Positions 7,008 to 17,849 of a DNA stretch of 64,000 nucleotides are shown piece by piece. Positions within the stretch are counted from its first letter, which is position 1; each line of letters opens with the position of its first letter. Made by a program: the position numbers and the translations under genes. The notes beneath the pieces were generated by a model. It was not told the DNA's origin. It did not search any database and saw only the letters and a program-made list of their open reading frames with translations. Source of the DNA: Trujillonella endophytica. GTDB taxonomy: Bacteria > Actinomycetota > Actinomycetes > Mycobacteriales > Geodermatophilaceae. Where the stretch lies: positions 410,947 to 474,946 of the forward strand of contig NZ_FOEE01000002.1 of assembly GCF_900110555.1 (NCBI RefSeq), given 5' to 3'.

Positions 7008-10000
7008 CTAAAGCGGGTTGCAGTTGGTGACATTACCGTAGGTCCTAGTAGTTGCATAGGCGGGAGCGGGGTGATGCCACGGATCGACGAAAAATCTTAG
7101 GGTCACGAGACTCATGTACAAACCGTTCACACAGGGCGCCGATGCAGTGAAGAGCTTAGTTCTGTCGCGACCGCCATAGGCTGAGACGGATCCACCAACT
7201 CTGACCCACCCGGTGCCTTGCAGTTTATAGAGATTAATGAACACGACCCTGTAGGCCCTGTCCGAGCAACGCGTTGTTGAGCGGGCGTTGATTCGGTTTA
7301 GCCCCTGCTCCCGGGCGTGCGTCGAAACCGAGATGCGATCAGCCGTGACCGTGCATGTAACTGTGTGTCGTCCGTCCAAGTCGTAGCTAAGATTTGGATC
7401 ACTTGGGTAGACATAGGCGTTGGCGTTCCCTCCGTACACCGGGTCAAGGCTCGAGAAGCGGCCAGCCGCGGGCACATACAGACGTGCCCCCATAAGCACA
7501 AGACCGCCTACTCCACTTCCATCCCGCTGATATGCACCGAGCCAGCCGTAGCGGGACTGAGTGGTGCTGGCCGCGGGCGCGGTGCGGGTCTGGCCGTATT
7601 CGGTGGTCTCAGTGACGGCCATGTCAGTCGGTGCCACCGCGGTGGCGGGCGCTGTGGCGATGATGTCGCCGTGCAGGTTGGCCAGCTGGACCTGCACCGC
7701 GGCGCCAGCGGTGGTGCTGTCGGTGACGATCGCTGCGAGCCCGCCGAAGCCGGTGATGTTGCGGGTCACCGAGTTGTCGGTCTCCGTGACGAGGGCGGGG
7801 TTGTCGTCGTCGCCGGTGTAGCGGCTCACTGTCCGCAGAGCCACGCCGAGGGTGGTCGTGTCGGTATCCGTCCGCACTGTGCGCCGCGCGGCGGCGTCCA
7901 GCCCGAACACCGAGGTGCCGGTGCCCTGCGTCAGCGCCGCGACAAGGTCGTCGGCGTAGTAGTCGATGCCGACGTCGCCACCCTGGTCGACCGCGTCGAT
8001 TGAGGGCAGCGTGCGCGTGCGACCGAAGGCGTCATAGCGCAGCGCGGCTCGCTGGCTGCCCGCTGGGCCCAGCAGCCGGTCAGCAGTGTCGTATCCGTAG
8101 GCGTCCGACGCCGGGATGCTCGCCGGACAGGTGCCAGCCGGCGCCCCCGCAGTAGCCGACTGAGCCAGGCCCGTCCGATTGCTATTGACGTCGAACGCGT
8201 AGCTGCGGGTACACGACGGCCCCGTAGGTAGCCTGTTGCCGTCCAGTGCGGTGGTGTCGGTGGCGCTGGTGAGCCGGCCCATGCCGTCGTAGCCGTAGCG
8301 GGTGGTTCGGTCGACTCCGGTCGCCGTCACCAACCGATAGCTCGCCACCTGACCGAAGGCGGTGAAGGCCGCCGTCGACCGCAGCCACTCGACACTGGCG
8401 CCGTCCGACCCGGCCCGGTGGTAGCTCAAACTCGTCGCCGCCCCGTCGGCGCCGCGAATTGTTGTGGCGGTGAACCCGCCCGGCGACGACTCCCGCACCA
8501 GCGCTCCGTCGGCCCCGTAGCGCGCGGCGAACGTGCCAACCTCGGTGACGTCGATGCTGGTGGGCAGGCTGCGCTCACCAGCACCGCCATAGCCGATCGT
8601 CCGGGTGCCCGCCTCGTTGCTGACCGTGCCAAGCCGGCCCACCGAGTCGTACGTAGATGTCGTGGTAAGACCGGTGCCGTCGGTATAGGAGGTGACTCGG
8701 CCGTAGGCGTCGTAGGTGCGGTCGATCGGTCCGGTGCCCTGGGCGACGTCGCCACCGACGGTGCCGTCGGGGTTGAGCACTCGGGTCAGCGCCACCAGGC
8801 CGGCCGCCGTGTAGGTGGTCTCGACCGTCGGACGCGACTGGCCAGCCTCGAGGCCGGTGGCGGTGATCGAGCTGCGACGAGCTCTGCCGACGGAGTCGTA
8901 GGCGGTGTCGGACGTGCGGGTGACACCCGGCCCCGTCTCTACGACCCGGGTGGGGTTGCCGTACACGTCGTAGGCGGCGACCCACTTGGTGAGCAGTGCG
9001 GCCCCGGATGACGGGGCGCCGCCGGGCAGGGTCTTGCAGACCATGCCCGCCCAGGCCACGTTGGCGCACTGCCCGTCGGCGTTGTTCGCGGCGTAGTACC
9101 GGGTCAACGTGGTCGCCGCCGTGGTGGTGCTCATGCCCCCCGACGGCAGGGTGCTCGTCACGGTTCGACCGAGCTCGTCGACGGTCTGCCGGGTGACGAT
9201 CTCCGCGCCTCCGCCCATGGACACGCGAGTCGCCGTCGGCGTGCCGAACTTCCAAGCGTTGGCGTCGCCGTACTCCAGCACGGTGGTCCGCTGACCGTCC
9301 CAGGCCGGCAGGTTGGCCTCGGTACCGACCGAGTTCGCCGGCAGCGCAGAGCTGATGTGTACGGCGTCGACAATCGTGCGCACGGGGAGGTGCCGGCTGA
9401 CCCCGGGGCTCGGATGGCCCGCGCCGGCACCGTTGTCGTACTCGGTCGCCGTCCTCGAGCGAACACTGACCGGCTGACCGCCGGAGGCAGGGACCACCCA
9501 GTGCGCCGGCCCGTAGGAGCGCAGGAGGTCCATACCGTCATCGGAGTAGACGTTCAGACTGTCCAGCAGCCGGGCTTGCGCGGCTTCAGCTGTCGCATTT
9601 GCGGCGGCCAGAGCTCGGTCCCGGTTCCCCGCGGTGAGTGACCGGACCACATGGCCGTGGCCCTTCGCGTCGTACTCGGTGGAGTTGATGCGCCAGGCCG
9701 GCGCCTGGTCCAGGCCGGTGTCCTGGTCGATGGTGCCGCCGAAGCTCGCGGTGTTGACCGTGCGGCCGTTGACGTCCAGCGCGAACAGCTGGGCGCCACG
9801 CCACTGTGTGTCGGTCGGGGTCGCGTCCGGCACGGTGTCGGGGCCGAAGACCGCCGTCATGTCCGTGGGCGTGACCGGCTGACCCCAGCGGCCGACCTCG
9901 GCCGCGGTCAGGTTGGGCAGCGCGCTGGTGCCGTTGCGGGGGACGTCGTAGCGCACGCTCGTCCGCTGGGCCGCCAGGCCGGTGTCGGGCTGGTCGTCCA

Positions 10001-11816
10001 CCGTGGCGCTGACCAGCCGTGGCAGCGGCTGGCTGTCATAGCCCAAGGTCCACATCGCCGTTCCACCGGCCGGCGTGATGGTCTCCAGCCGTCCGTCGCT
10101 GCGGTAGGTGTAACCGACCGACAGCCCGGATCGTGGGTCGGTGACCGAGGCCAGTCGACCTCCGCCGTTGTAGGCGTAGGAGGCCAGCACGATCGTCTGC
10201 TGGCCCACCGGGGTGTCGCCGGTGACCAGGCCACCGGACGCAGCGGCGGCACCGTGCGCCCACAGCCGAACCGACTGCAGCCGCTCAGCAGCGCCGGTAC
10301 CGGTGTAGACGAACTCGAGCGCCCGGCAGCCCACCGTCTGGGTCGGCGCCGGCGCAGTACAAGTGGCGCCCGCATCGGTCGGCGCCAGCAGCCACTGCGG
10401 GTTCCCTGCCGCGGTGTACAGGATGGTGGTGACCGCGGGCGCCAGGTCCGCGCCGTTGGCGCCCTTGCCGCGGATGGCCTCGACCTTCTCGACCTGGAAC
10501 TGGGCTCCGTTGGAGTGCCCGGCCAGGCCGTCGGCGCGGCGGAAGTTGACCTTGTCGCCGTCGAGGTCGGTGAGGACGTAGCTCGCCGCGGTGCCGTTGC
10601 CGCCGGCGGCGAAGGTGAGGGTGAATCCGCTGGTGCTGTCCTCACCCTCGGCCACGTAGGTGTCGACGTCGGCGGGGGCGGCGGACTTGCGGACGAACGG
10701 CATCTGGGTGCCGTCGCCGCGGGTGACGAGCACGGTGTCGGTTCGGTCGGTGAGGCCGGGGTAGTCCGCACCGGCCTCGTCCACGGCCAGCGACAGGCCC
10801 CAGCCCGGGCCGAGGGGACCGGCGCGGTCAGGAGCGTTGGAGGCGAAGCTCCGGGTCGCGGCCAGACCACCGTGGGGGGCGCTGATGTCGGCGTCCCGGC
10901 CCACAACCGCGTAGGCACCGGTCAGCAGGCCGACCGTCCCCGGCCCGGCGGGCGCTGTCGAATTCGCCCCGGACAAGCCGGCGCGGTCGACGGTGATCTG
11001 GGTGACCGCGCTGCAGCGCACCGACTGGCCGCTGTCGGTCGCAAGGAAGCAGGCCCGAACCTGAGCCAGCCCGTCGGCCGGGATGCTCGCGGTGGCGTTC
11101 CAGGTATAGGTCGCCGACACCTTGGTGGCGCCGTCGGTGGTGACCGGCAACCAGCTGCCCGACACCGCGCTCTCATCGGGCATCCGCAGCGTCGCAGCGT
11201 CGACGCTGGTCCAGCCACCCGACACGGTCAGGGTGTACGGGCGCCACTCGAAACGCACGGCGTCGTACTCGGCGCCACCGCGGACCGGCACGGTGCCCTT
11301 CAGCTGGGTGCGGGCCTGTGTCACCCGCTGGTACTGGGTCGGGTGCGTCAGCGTCCCGGCGCCGGTGGCGGCTTGCGACGTCGCGGAGTCGTAGACGATG
11401 TTGCCGCCTTGGAAGTCACTACGGCCGCCACCGGCTACCGAGACGGGGTCACCCGTCGGGAAGCCCAACCAACCGGCCTCCCAGCCGGTGGCTGCCCACG
11501 CACTGCGGATCGCACCCTGGACGTCGTGTGCCCCGGTCGTCGGTGACCAGAATATCGATCCGTTTCCGGCGAAGTGGTTGTAGCAGCCGCCGTTCTGGCA
11601 GTGCTCGTCGGAAGTAGGGAACCCCAGATACGACTGCTGCCAGCCCAGCGCCGCCCATCGGTCCCGGATCGCGCCCTTCACCACAAACGTGCCCGCGGCC
11701 GAGGCGTAGATCGATCCGCCCTGGAAGTGGCTGTACCAGCCTCCCGAGACGGAGGTGATGTCACTGACCGGGAACCCCAAGTAGGAGTTCTCCCAGCCCA
11801 GCGACGCCCACTTGTC
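7008..11816 (-). CDS. RHS/LGFP polymorphic-toxin-like protein, C-terminal part (after frameshift)
   Basis: This is the downstream portion of one large gene whose frame breaks near 11816-11817. From the break it encodes the last three LGFP repeats (motif [14 protein letters not shown]), a beta-rich segment, then about 1000 residues of RHS/YD repeats (for example [10 protein letters not shown]) that in known RHS proteins wrap into a cocoon around the toxin. The RHS core ends in a typical [22 protein letters not shown] and NPLSYDLDG-like block around 7390-7530. The final 123 residues form a variable tip with four cysteines and no catalytic motif I recognise. The tip region is lower in GC than the core. 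It ends at TAG 7008-7010, just before the candidate immunity gene. Confidence 0.85.
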   Translation of the reverse strand, partial: DKWASLGWENSYLGFPVSDITSVSGGWYSHFQGGSIYASAAGTFVVKGAIRDRWAALGWQQSYLGFPTSDEHCQNGGCYNHFAGNGSIFWSPTTGAHDVQGAIRSAWAATGWEAGWLGFPTGDPVSVAGGGRSDFQGGNIVYDSATSQAATGAGTLTHPTQYQRVTQARTQLKGTVPVRGGAEYDAVRFEWRPYTLTVSGGWTSVDAATLRMPDESAVSGSWLPVTTDGATKVSATYTWNATASIPADGLAQVRACFLATDSGQSVRCSAVTQITVDRAGLSGANSTAPAGPGTVGLLTGAYAVVGRDADISAPHGGLAATRSFASNAPDRAGPLGPGWGLSLAVDEAGADYPGLTDRTDTVLVTRGDGTQMPFVRKSAAPADVDTYVAEGEDSTSGFTLTFAAGGNGTAASYVLTDLDGDKVNFRRADGLAGHSNGAQFQVEKVEAIRGKGANGADLAPAVTTILYTAAGNPQWLLAPTDAGATCTAPAPTQTVGCRALEFVYTGTGAAERLQSVRLWAHGAAAASGGLVTGDTPVGQQTIVLASYAYNGGGRLASVTDPRSGLSVGYTYRSDGRLETITPAGGTAMWTLGYDSQPLPRLVSATVDDQPDTGLAAQRTSVRYDVPRNGTSALPNLTAAEVGRWGQPVTPTDMTAVFGPDTVPDATPTDTQWRGAQLFALDVNGRTVNTASFGGTIDQDTGLDQAPAWRINSTEYDAKGHGHVVRSLTAGNRDRALAAANATAEAAQARLLDSLNVYSDDGMDLLRSYGPAHWVVPASGGQPVSVRSRTATEYDNGAGAGHPSPGVSRHLPVRTIVDAVHISSALPANSVGTEANLPAWDGQRTTVLEYGDANAWKFGTPTATRVSMGGGAEIVTRQTVDELGRTVTSTLPSGGMSTTTAATTLTRYYAANNADGQCANVAWAGMVCKTLPGGAPSSGAALLTKWVAAYDVYGNPTRVVETGPGVTRTSDTAYDSVGRARRSSITATGLEAGQSRPTVETTYTAAGLVALTRVLNPDGTVGGDVAQGTGPIDRTYDAYGRVTSYTDGTGLTTTSTYDSVGRLGTVSNEAGTRTIGYGGAGERSLPTSIDVTEVGTFAARYGADGALVRESSPGGFTATTIRGADGAATSLSYHRAGSDGASVEWLRSTAAFTAFGQVASYRLVTATGVDRTTRYGYDGMGRLTSATDTTALDGNRLPTGPSCTRSYAFDVNSNRTGLAQSATAGAPAGTCPASIPASDAYGYDTADRLLGPAGSQRAALRYDAFGRTRTLPSIDAVDQGGDVGIDYYADDLVAALTQGTGTSVFGLDAAARRTVRTDTDTTTLGVALRTVSRYTGDDDNPALVTETDNSVTRNITGFGGLAAIVTDSTTAGAAVQVQLANLHGDIIATAPATAVAPTDMAVTETTEYGQTRTAPAASTTQSRYGWLGAYQRDGSGVGGLVLMGARLYVPAAGRFSSLDPVYGGNANAYVYPSDPNLSYDLDGRHTVTCTVTADRISVSTHAREQGLNRINARSTTRCSDRAYRVVFINLYKLQGTGWVRVGGSVSAYGGRDRTKLFTASAPCVNGLYMSLVTLRFFVDPWHHPAPAYATTRTYGNVTNCNPL

Positions 11817-13801
11817 CGGATCGACCCCGTGACCGTGAAGACACCGGTGGCGGGGTGGGCGAAGACCGACCCGTTCTGGAAGTGCTGGTGAAAGCCCCCG
11901 GACTGGCTCACCATCTCCGCCGTCGGAAAACCCAGCCATGAGTTCTCCCACCCCAGGCTGGCCCACTTGTCCCGGATCGCGCCGGAAATCGCGTGCGCGC
12001 CGGTGGACGGCGATGCATAGATCGAGCCGCCCTCGAAGTGGTTGAACGACCCCCCGTTGACCCCGGTCTGACCGGTCACCGGCAGCCCCAGCCAGCTGTT
12101 CGGGCCGCCCATCGCGTAGTACCGGTCGCGAATGGCGCCGCAAACGAGACTGCCGTCGAACTGGTCGCAGTTGCCGTCGTAGGTGAACGACAGCGTCGGA
12201 GGAGCCGTCCCCTGATAGCCCGATGAGAACTTCTTCCAGCCGTACGAGTCGGTGTCGCTGCTCGCGGTCACCGCCAAGGGCATGTCTGGCCCGCGCCCAT
12301 TGCGGAGATCGGCGTAGGACTGCAGCGTGCCGGTGACGTTGAAGTTGACCCAGTTCGCTGGGCAGGAGGAGTTGTGACCGTATGCGACGTTCGCATTGGC
12401 CACGATGTTTCCGATCCACGGCCGGGTGTTCCAGGTGACCCAAGGCTCCCAGTAGCCGGCATCGCGGATGTCCACCCACCGCGGCGAGAACGAATAGGAG
12501 TGCATCTCCCACAGCGACAGCGTCGCCGACTGGACGACCCGATCCTGCGCCGCCTCGACATCGAAGAGCAGGAGCGCAATGTTCTTCTGTCCCCCGCCGT
12601 TCCAGGTGCCCACTGGCAGCTCAGCGGATCCCACTTGTGGGGTGTTTGCGATGTTGCTCTGCACGTACGTGCTGTCCCAGGCACCGATGGAGTGCGTCGG
12701 GTCGATCGTCACCGGGTAGACGGTGTCGGCGGCTGTGAGGAACGACCGCGGTGGAGTCAGCACCAGCGTGGCGTCCGCTTGCGCGCTGCCCGCACCCTCG
12801 ACGTCCAGGCCGATGTCCCGAACCACCGCCGGCCCCCCGCTGGCCGCATCGGTACGCGCGTCCCACATCACCGGAGGCAGGGCTGCGCCGACCGCGTCAC
12901 CGCTAGCGTCGACCAGCTGCAGATCGCCGCCATCGCCCTCTTCGACGGTAACACCCTCGGAGGCGATGTCGAACGCAAGGGACTGCAGCTCGCTCAGCGT
13001 GGCCGCGCTAGGGCGGGAGTTGACGATCAGATGCTGCTGGAAGCCCACTCGGGTCGCGGTCAGGACGAGGTCGACGTCCGGGAAGACGTCCCGATAGGTC
13101 GCTGTGTCGCCGTTCAGCTCCGGCTCCGGGAGCTCCTCCGGCCACGTCAGGCTGAGGCGGGCGTCGTCGTCTCCGATGGTCGCCATCGGGACGTCGCCGC
13201 CCGGCGAGAAGACGATCTCTCCAGTCACAGCGACAGGCTCGACGCCGTCCTCGGTGACACGCAGGGTGGTGTCCACGTCCACCCAATCGCCATCGGCCTC
13301 GGTCCGTACCGGTGCTGCGGCGCTCTCCACCCGTACCGACCCGTCGGGCTGCGCCCAACGGATCGACGTCTCGGTCGTCTCCGAGGGAACCTCCACCGGC
13401 GACCCGGTGCGCGCCGCCTCCATCAGCGCCACGCTCTCCTCGTCCAGCGGAATCGGCGATTGATCGACACTCGTGTCCACCGCCGGAGGCGGCGGCCCCA
13501 TCACCTCGGCGACCTCCGCCAGCACCTCAGGCGAATCTGCAACGAACGCGGGGTCGGCCCACAGCTCCGGAGGGAGCACGGCCGGCTCCTCGGGCGCCAC
13601 GACGCCTGATGGCACTGGCACCGGGTCGTCGGAGACGCCGTCCACGGCGCTGGAGGGCAGCGCCGGTACCGGCGTGACAGGTACGGCCTGCGCCGGCACC
13701 GCATCCAAAATGGTGACCGCAAGGAGCGCGCTCAGGACGACACCGACTGCTCCCCTCGAACGCCAGGGACGAACAAGACTGAAGGCAGAGCGGGCACGCA
13801 C
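11678..13801 (-). CDS. RHS/LGFP polymorphic-toxin-like protein, N-terminal part (before frameshift)
   Basis: The start is taken as GTG at 13801 because AGGAG sits five bases upstream and a signal peptide follows at once (basic residues, hydrophobic [15 protein letters not shown], cleavage near VPAQA). Residues about 365-535 form a DNRLRE-type secreted beta domain seen in actinobacterial RHS proteins, followed by LGFP repeats from about residue 555 (SWLGLP, SWLGFP), which bind cell-wall polymers in related proteins. At 11816-11817 a run reads CCGG where CCCGG would keep the frame (FTVTGSIR then DKWASLGW). The frame therefore ends with an unrelated tail at 11678. With one base restored the whole protein would be about 2264 residues. 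A sequencing error and a genuine inactivation are both possible. Confidence 0.85.
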   Translation of the reverse strand: MRARSAFSLVRPWRSRGAVGVVLSALLAVTILDAVPAQAVPVTPVPALPSSAVDGVSDDPVPVPSGVVAPEEPAVLPPELWADPAFVADSPEVLAEVAEVMGPPPPAVDTSVDQSPIPLDEESVALMEAARTGSPVEVPSETTETSIRWAQPDGSVRVESAAAPVRTEADGDWVDVDTTLRVTEDGVEPVAVTGEIVFSPGGDVPMATIGDDDARLSLTWPEELPEPELNGDTATYRDVFPDVDLVLTATRVGFQQHLIVNSRPSAATLSELQSLAFDIASEGVTVEEGDGGDLQLVDASGDAVGAALPPVMWDARTDAASGGPAVVRDIGLDVEGAGSAQADATLVLTPPRSFLTAADTVYPVTIDPTHSIGAWDSTYVQSNIANTPQVGSAELPVGTWNGGGQKNIALLLFDVEAAQDRVVQSATLSLWEMHSYSFSPRWVDIRDAGYWEPWVTWNTRPWIGNIVANANVAYGHNSSCPANWVNFNVTGTLQSYADLRNGRGPDMPLAVTASSDTDSYGWKKFSSGYQGTAPPTLSFTYDGNCDQFDGSLVCGAIRDRYYAMGGPNSWLGLPVTGQTGVNGGSFNHFEGGSIYASPSTGAHAISGAIRDKWASLGWENSWLGFPTAEMVSQSGGFHQHFQNGSVFAHPATGVFTVTGSIRTSGRRWAGRTPTWGSRSVTSPPSREAGTATSRADRSTPRPRARLW

Positions 13802-13940
13802 GCGAACTCCTGACCGAAGCACGAGACGACGGACCGGCAGCGCGGCAGTCGCCCAACTGGGCGTCGGCAGCCTGACGTGCGTCTGGCCGGCAGCAACGAT
13901 TCTGGTACGTGTCGTTACTGCAACGTGATAACTAAGAGTT

Positions 13941-13956
13941 AACGAAGAATTTCGTT
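13941..13956. promoter_or_regulatory. AT-rich palindrome upstream of the RHS gene
   Basis: AACGAA-GAAT-TTCGTT lies 140 bp upstream of the RHS start, in an unusually AT-rich patch (13925-13960) of an otherwise GC-rich region. It may be part of the RHS promoter or an operator; no regulator is assigned. The rest of 13802-14077 shows nothing else I can support. Confidence 0.3.
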
Positions 13957-14077
13957 CCGCTACCGGCCGCAACGGTGCCGTTGTCGCAGCAGCGGTGCCG
14001 TACCAGGGAAAACACACGAGCGGCATGGTCGAGTGCGAACCCCTGCTCGGCCGCGCCGCTCGAAGGCGGTCGCCGCG

Positions 14078-14278
14078 TCAGCAGAAGACGTCGTCGCCGT
14101 CCGGGTAGTCGGAATAGTCGGAGAAGTCGCCATAGATGCCGACGTCGCGGAGTTGCTCCTCCAGGCTGGGCCCACCCGAGCCGCTCGCGACGAGGCCGGC
14201 CGTCGTCGCGACCACGGCGATCACGGCGGTAAGGACGAGGGTCCACAGTTGCGCCGGGGCGAGGCGCCGGCGCTGCAC
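14078..14278 (-). CDS. small single-pass membrane protein, unknown
   Basis: A 66-residue protein beginning with GTG at 14278; AGGGGGA precedes the start by six bases. After a basic N-terminus (QRRRLAP) comes one hydrophobic helix (LWTLVLTAVIAVVATTAGLVA) and an acidic, aromatic tail rich in Asp and Tyr that ends in Phe-Cys. Third codon positions are strongly G/C, which supports coding. I do not recognise a family. It lies alone between the RHS gene and the GGDEF-EAL gene, all on the minus strand. Confidence 0.5.
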   Translation of the reverse strand: MQRRRLAPAQLWTLVLTAVIAVVATTAGLVASGSGGPSLEEQLRDVGIYGDFSDYSDYPDGDDVFC

Positions 14279-14436
14279 GGGGCGTCCCCCTGCTGGGCGG
14301 CGGCCGGGGTCGGCGGCGGCGCCCGCCGGAGGCGGGGACGGTGCGCGGGGTTCCGTACCCAGAAAGTGGCGTGGGCCGGGTGGTAGTCATGGTCGTGCTC
14401 CTCCCTGCGGGGTCGTGCGGTCCCGGTGGGCGGCGG

Positions 14437-16284
14437 TCACACGGCGGCGGGCTCGGCGACGGGTGCGGCTTCGGCGGCCTGCCCGTGCTCGACCGCCGGC
14501 TGCGGGCGGCCGAACAGGTAGCCCTGCGCGTGCGAGCAGGCCAGCTCACCGAGGACGGCGCGCTGCTCCGGCGTCTCGACGCCCTCCGCGACGACCTCCA
14601 GGTGGAGGCTGCGGGCGAGCTCGATGATCGAGGCGACCAGCGTGGTCGAGCGGCCGCCGGAGTCGAGGTCCTGCACGAAGCTGCGGTCGATCTTGATGAT
14701 GTCGGCCGGCAGCCGGCGCAGGTAGGACAGGCTCGAGTAGCCGGTGCCGAAGTCGTCGATGGCGATCCGGACGCCGAGGCGGCGCAGCGCCTGCAGCTGG
14801 TCGACGACGAGGTCGACGTCCCGGACGAGCACGCCCTCGGTGACCTCCAGCGTCAGCTGGCGGGCCGGCAGGCCGGTCCGGGCGAGCACGTCGGAGACGG
14901 TGCCGACGACGTCGTCGTCGGCGAGCTGCTTGGGCGACAGGTTGACGGCCATGCCGATCGGCCGATCGGCCTCGGCCGACCAGACCACGGCCTGGCGGGC
15001 GGCGTGCTCGAGCACCCAGCGGCCGATCTCCACGATCAGGCCGCCCTCCTCGGCCAGCGGGATGAACTCGACCGGAGGGATGAGCCCCCGCTCGGGGTGC
15101 TCCCAGCGCAGCAGCGCCTCGTAGCCGGTGGTGGAACCGTCGGACAGCACGATGGTGGGCTGGTAGTGCACCCGCAGCTGGCCACCGGAGACGGCGCCCC
15201 CGAGGTCCTCGAGCAGCCGCGCCTTCTCCCCGGCCGCCTGCGCCATGCCGTCGGCGTAGTGGACGAGCCGGTTCTTGCCCAGCGCCTTGGCCATGTACAT
15301 CGCCAGGTCGGCGTTGCGCAGCAGGACACCGGCGTCCCGCTCGGGCGCGGTGCCGGTGCCCGCGGCACCGATGCTCACGTGCGGGACGAGCGGGCGGCCG
15401 TCGACGATCATCGGGTCGGCGAGGGCCACGAGCATCCGCTGCCCGACCGCGGTGGCGATCTCGGGCCCGCCGGCGACGACGACGGCGAACTCGTCGCCGC
15501 CGATGCGCGCGACCTGGTCGCCCGGGCGCAGGCAGCCCGACAGCCGACGCGCGATGCCGGTCAGCAGCACGTCACCGGCCGCGTGGCCGCGGGAGTCGTT
15601 GACGTCCTTGAAGTCGTCCAGGTCGAGGAACAGCATGCTGACCTCGCCCGAGGAGCGGGCCAGCAGCCGGTCGGTGGTCTCCATCAGCAGGGTGCGGTTG
15701 GCCAGCCCGGTGAGCGGGTCGCGCAGCCCCTGCTGCTCGTTGAGCCGCCACGCGGCCAGGTGCGCCATGCTCGCGGCGAGCACGAAGCCGGCGTGGATCC
15801 CGGCCCAGACCCAGGGCTGGTGATACGCCGACTCGTGCCCGAAGACCGAGTGCGGCCGCAACGTGCCGAGCACGCCGTGGTGCGCGGTGACGACCAGCAG
15901 GGCGATGCCGAAGGGCACCCAGTCCTGGTACAGCGAGACCAGGCCGATGACGACGAAGAAGTGGAAGTGCGCCTCGGTCTGGCCGTCCATGAGGTAGACC
16001 AGCAGCACCGACGCGGTGAGCAGGCTCAGCGTGGCGGCTCCGGCGCGCAGCTGGCGGCCGGCCCCGGGCAGCAGCGCGAAGGCCAGCGGGTAGGCGACGG
16101 CACCCGCCTCCAGGGTGGCGGCCAGGGCCCCCTCGCCGAGCGCCAGGGCCAGCACGCCGAGGGCCACCGCCTGCACGACGGCGACCATGAGCACGATGCG
16201 GTGCCGGCGGCGCCAGACGTCGTGGGGCAGCACGCGCCCCTCGGGAAGGACGGCCGCGAGGCGTCCGGGCAGTGTCAGGCTCAC
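14437..16284 (-). CDS. membrane GGDEF-EAL protein (cyclic-di-GMP turnover)
   Basis: A 615-residue protein. The N-terminal 190 residues hold several membrane helices and a conserved block (HFHFFVVIGLVSLYQDWVPF, then HHGVLGTLRPHSVFGHE). A GGDEF domain follows, with the intact signature RIGGDEF near residue 260, and then an EAL domain with YEALLRWEHP near residue 386 and IDDFGTGYSSL further on. GGDEF domains make and EAL domains degrade cyclic-di-GMP. Both key motifs are intact, so either activity is possible. The same kind of membrane module occurs in the methyl-accepting protein at 52641-53978. The start is GTG at 16284. Likely role: coupling an unknown membrane signal to cyclic-di-GMP level. 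Confidence 0.93.
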   Translation of the reverse strand: MSLTLPGRLAAVLPEGRVLPHDVWRRRHRIVLMVAVVQAVALGVLALALGEGALAATLEAGAVAYPLAFALLPGAGRQLRAGAATLSLLTASVLLVYLMDGQTEAHFHFFVVIGLVSLYQDWVPFGIALLVVTAHHGVLGTLRPHSVFGHESAYHQPWVWAGIHAGFVLAASMAHLAAWRLNEQQGLRDPLTGLANRTLLMETTDRLLARSSGEVSMLFLDLDDFKDVNDSRGHAAGDVLLTGIARRLSGCLRPGDQVARIGGDEFAVVVAGGPEIATAVGQRMLVALADPMIVDGRPLVPHVSIGAAGTGTAPERDAGVLLRNADLAMYMAKALGKNRLVHYADGMAQAAGEKARLLEDLGGAVSGGQLRVHYQPTIVLSDGSTTGYEALLRWEHPERGLIPPVEFIPLAEEGGLIVEIGRWVLEHAARQAVVWSAEADRPIGMAVNLSPKQLADDDVVGTVSDVLARTGLPARQLTLEVTEGVLVRDVDLVVDQLQALRRLGVRIAIDDFGTGYSSLSYLRRLPADIIKIDRSFVQDLDSGGRSTTLVASIIELARSLHLEVVAEGVETPEQRAVLGELACSHAQGYLFGRPQPAVEHGQAAEAAPVAEPAAV

Positions 16285-16437
16285 ACCGCCCCATCGGCGC
16301 GGGCCCGGTGCTCCTGGCGCGCTCTGCCACGGAGCTCACCCGGCGGGGTGAGGAGCGCACGACGCCCGCGGTGGCGCCGGGACGCCGTCGCGCCCGGCCC
16401 CCGTGCCGTCGCCGGGCATCTCGGACACGATGGGGCC

Positions 16438-16803
16438 ATGACCGCCGACCCGAGCACCCCACCCACCGATCTGCAGGCACTCGCCGAGGAACTGCTCGCC
16501 CAGGCGACCGGCAGCGGCCCCGGCCGGGCCGCGCGCACCCTGCCCCACCCGGTCGACGGGCTGCGGCAGACCGTGCTCGCGCTGCGCGGCGGCGCGGAGC
16601 TCTCCGAGCACGAGAGCCCCGGCTCGGCGAGCCTGCTCGTGCTGCGCGGCCGGGCCCGGCTCGTCGCCGGCGAGGCCTCGGTCGAGCTGTCGGCGCAGCA
16701 GGTCGCCCCGATCCCGGACCGCCGGCACAGCCTGCACGCCGACGAGGACACGGTGGTGCTGCTGAGCGTGGCGGTCCCGTTCCGGGCACCCGAGCCGGAA
16801 TAG
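16438..16803 (+). CDS. cupin-domain protein
   Basis: A 121-residue protein with a single cupin barrel, from about residue 40 (VLALRGGAELSEHESPGSAS) through the second half (VAPIPDRRHSLHADEDTVVLL). His residues at the usual metal positions are partly present (SEHE, RRH, LHAD). Small cupins of this kind may bind a metal or a ligand; no function can be assigned. It lies ten bases upstream of the quinone oxidoreductase on the same strand and may be co-transcribed. The ATG at 16438 is the first plausible start. Confidence 0.8.
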   Translation: MTADPSTPPTDLQALAEELLAQATGSGPGRAARTLPHPVDGLRQTVLALRGGAELSEHESPGSASLLVLRGRARLVAGEASVELSAQQVAPIPDRRHSLHADEDTVVLLSVAVPFRAPEPE

Positions 16804-16813
16804 GAAGCCGGTC

Positions 16814-17827
16814 GTGCGCGCCGTCACCTACCGCGAGAACGGCGGACCCGAGGTCCTGCGCGTGTCCGACGTGCCGGTGCCCGACCCCGGGCCGGGCGAG
16901 GTGCGCGTCCGGCTCGCCGTCGCCGGCGTCAACCCCACCGACTGGAAGTCCCGCCGGGGCACCCCGCCGTCCGGTGGGCTGCAGGTGCCCGGCCAGGACG
17001 GCGCGGGCACGGTCGAGGCGGTCGGCCAGGGGGTGGACCCGGCGGTGCTGGGCCAGCGGGTGTGGGTCTGGGAGGCCGCCTGGCAGCGCCCGCACGGAAC
17101 GGCCGCCGAGCACACCGTCGTCCCCGTCCGGCAGGCGGTGCTGCTGGGCGCGGAGGCGTCCTTCGAGCTCGGCGCGGCGCTGGGCATCCCGTTCCTCACC
17201 GCGCACCGCTGCCTGACGCTGGGCGAGGCCGTCCCCGACCGGCTGGGGCCCGGCGCGCTGACCGGTCGCACGGTGCTGGTGCAGGGCGGCGCCGGCGCGG
17301 TCGGCAACGCCGCCGTCCAGCTCGCCCGCTGGGCCGACGCCACGGTGATCGCCACCGTGAGCAGCCCGCGCAAGGCGCAGCTGGCCGCGGCGGCGGGCGC
17401 CTCGCACGTCGTGGACTACCGGCAGCAGGACGTCGTCGCCGAGGTCCGCAAGGTCGCCCCGAAGGGCGTCGACGCGATCGTCGAGGTCTCCGCCGCCCGC
17501 AACGCCGCCGTCGACGCGCAGGTGATCGGCATGCACGGCGCGGTGGCGATGTACGCCGACGACGGCGGCGCGGAGGTGACCATCCCGGTGCGGGCGCAGA
17601 TGGGTCCCAACGCCCGGTGGAACTTCGTGCTGGTCTACACCGAACCGGCGCGGGCGAAGGTGATGGGCGTGGAGGACGTGAACGCCGCGGTGCTCGACCG
17701 CGCCATCGGGGTCGGGGAGGACGCCGGCCTGCCGCTGCACGTCTTCGGGCTCGCCGCGACCGCGGACGCCCACCGCGCGGTGGAGGCGGGTGCGGTCGGC
17801 AAGGTCCTGATCGACGTCACCGCCTGA
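16814..17827 (+). CDS. NADPH:quinone oxidoreductase-like medium-chain dehydrogenase
   Basis: A 337-residue member of the medium-chain dehydrogenase/reductase family, quinone oxidoreductase (zeta-crystallin) branch. Features: the N-terminal catalytic fold with AVTYRENGGPEVLRV, GVNPTDWKSRRG and PGQDGAGTVEAVG, and a Rossmann NADPH site VLVQGGAGAVGNAAVQLARW around residue 155. The cysteine set of zinc-binding members is absent, which fits the zinc-free quinone reductase branch. It starts at GTG 16814, ten bases after the cupin stop, so the two are probably co-transcribed. The substrate is unknown; the family reduces quinones or activated alkenes. Confidence 0.9.
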   Translation: MRAVTYRENGGPEVLRVSDVPVPDPGPGEVRVRLAVAGVNPTDWKSRRGTPPSGGLQVPGQDGAGTVEAVGQGVDPAVLGQRVWVWEAAWQRPHGTAAEHTVVPVRQAVLLGAEASFELGAALGIPFLTAHRCLTLGEAVPDRLGPGALTGRTVLVQGGAGAVGNAAVQLARWADATVIATVSSPRKAQLAAAAGASHVVDYRQQDVVAEVRKVAPKGVDAIVEVSAARNAAVDAQVIGMHGAVAMYADDGGAEVTIPVRAQMGPNARWNFVLVYTEPARAKVMGVEDVNAAVLDRAIGVGEDAGLPLHVFGLAATADAHRAVEAGAVGKVLIDVTA

Positions 17828-17849
17828 CCGTCGCTGGGACGCCGGACGA

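Noticed and set aside
9651..11546. 631-codon open frame antisense to the RHS gene
   Set aside because: Composition is that of a shadow frame (Gly, Arg, Val, His rich, no domain), and the minus strand carries clear RHS and LGFP repeats.
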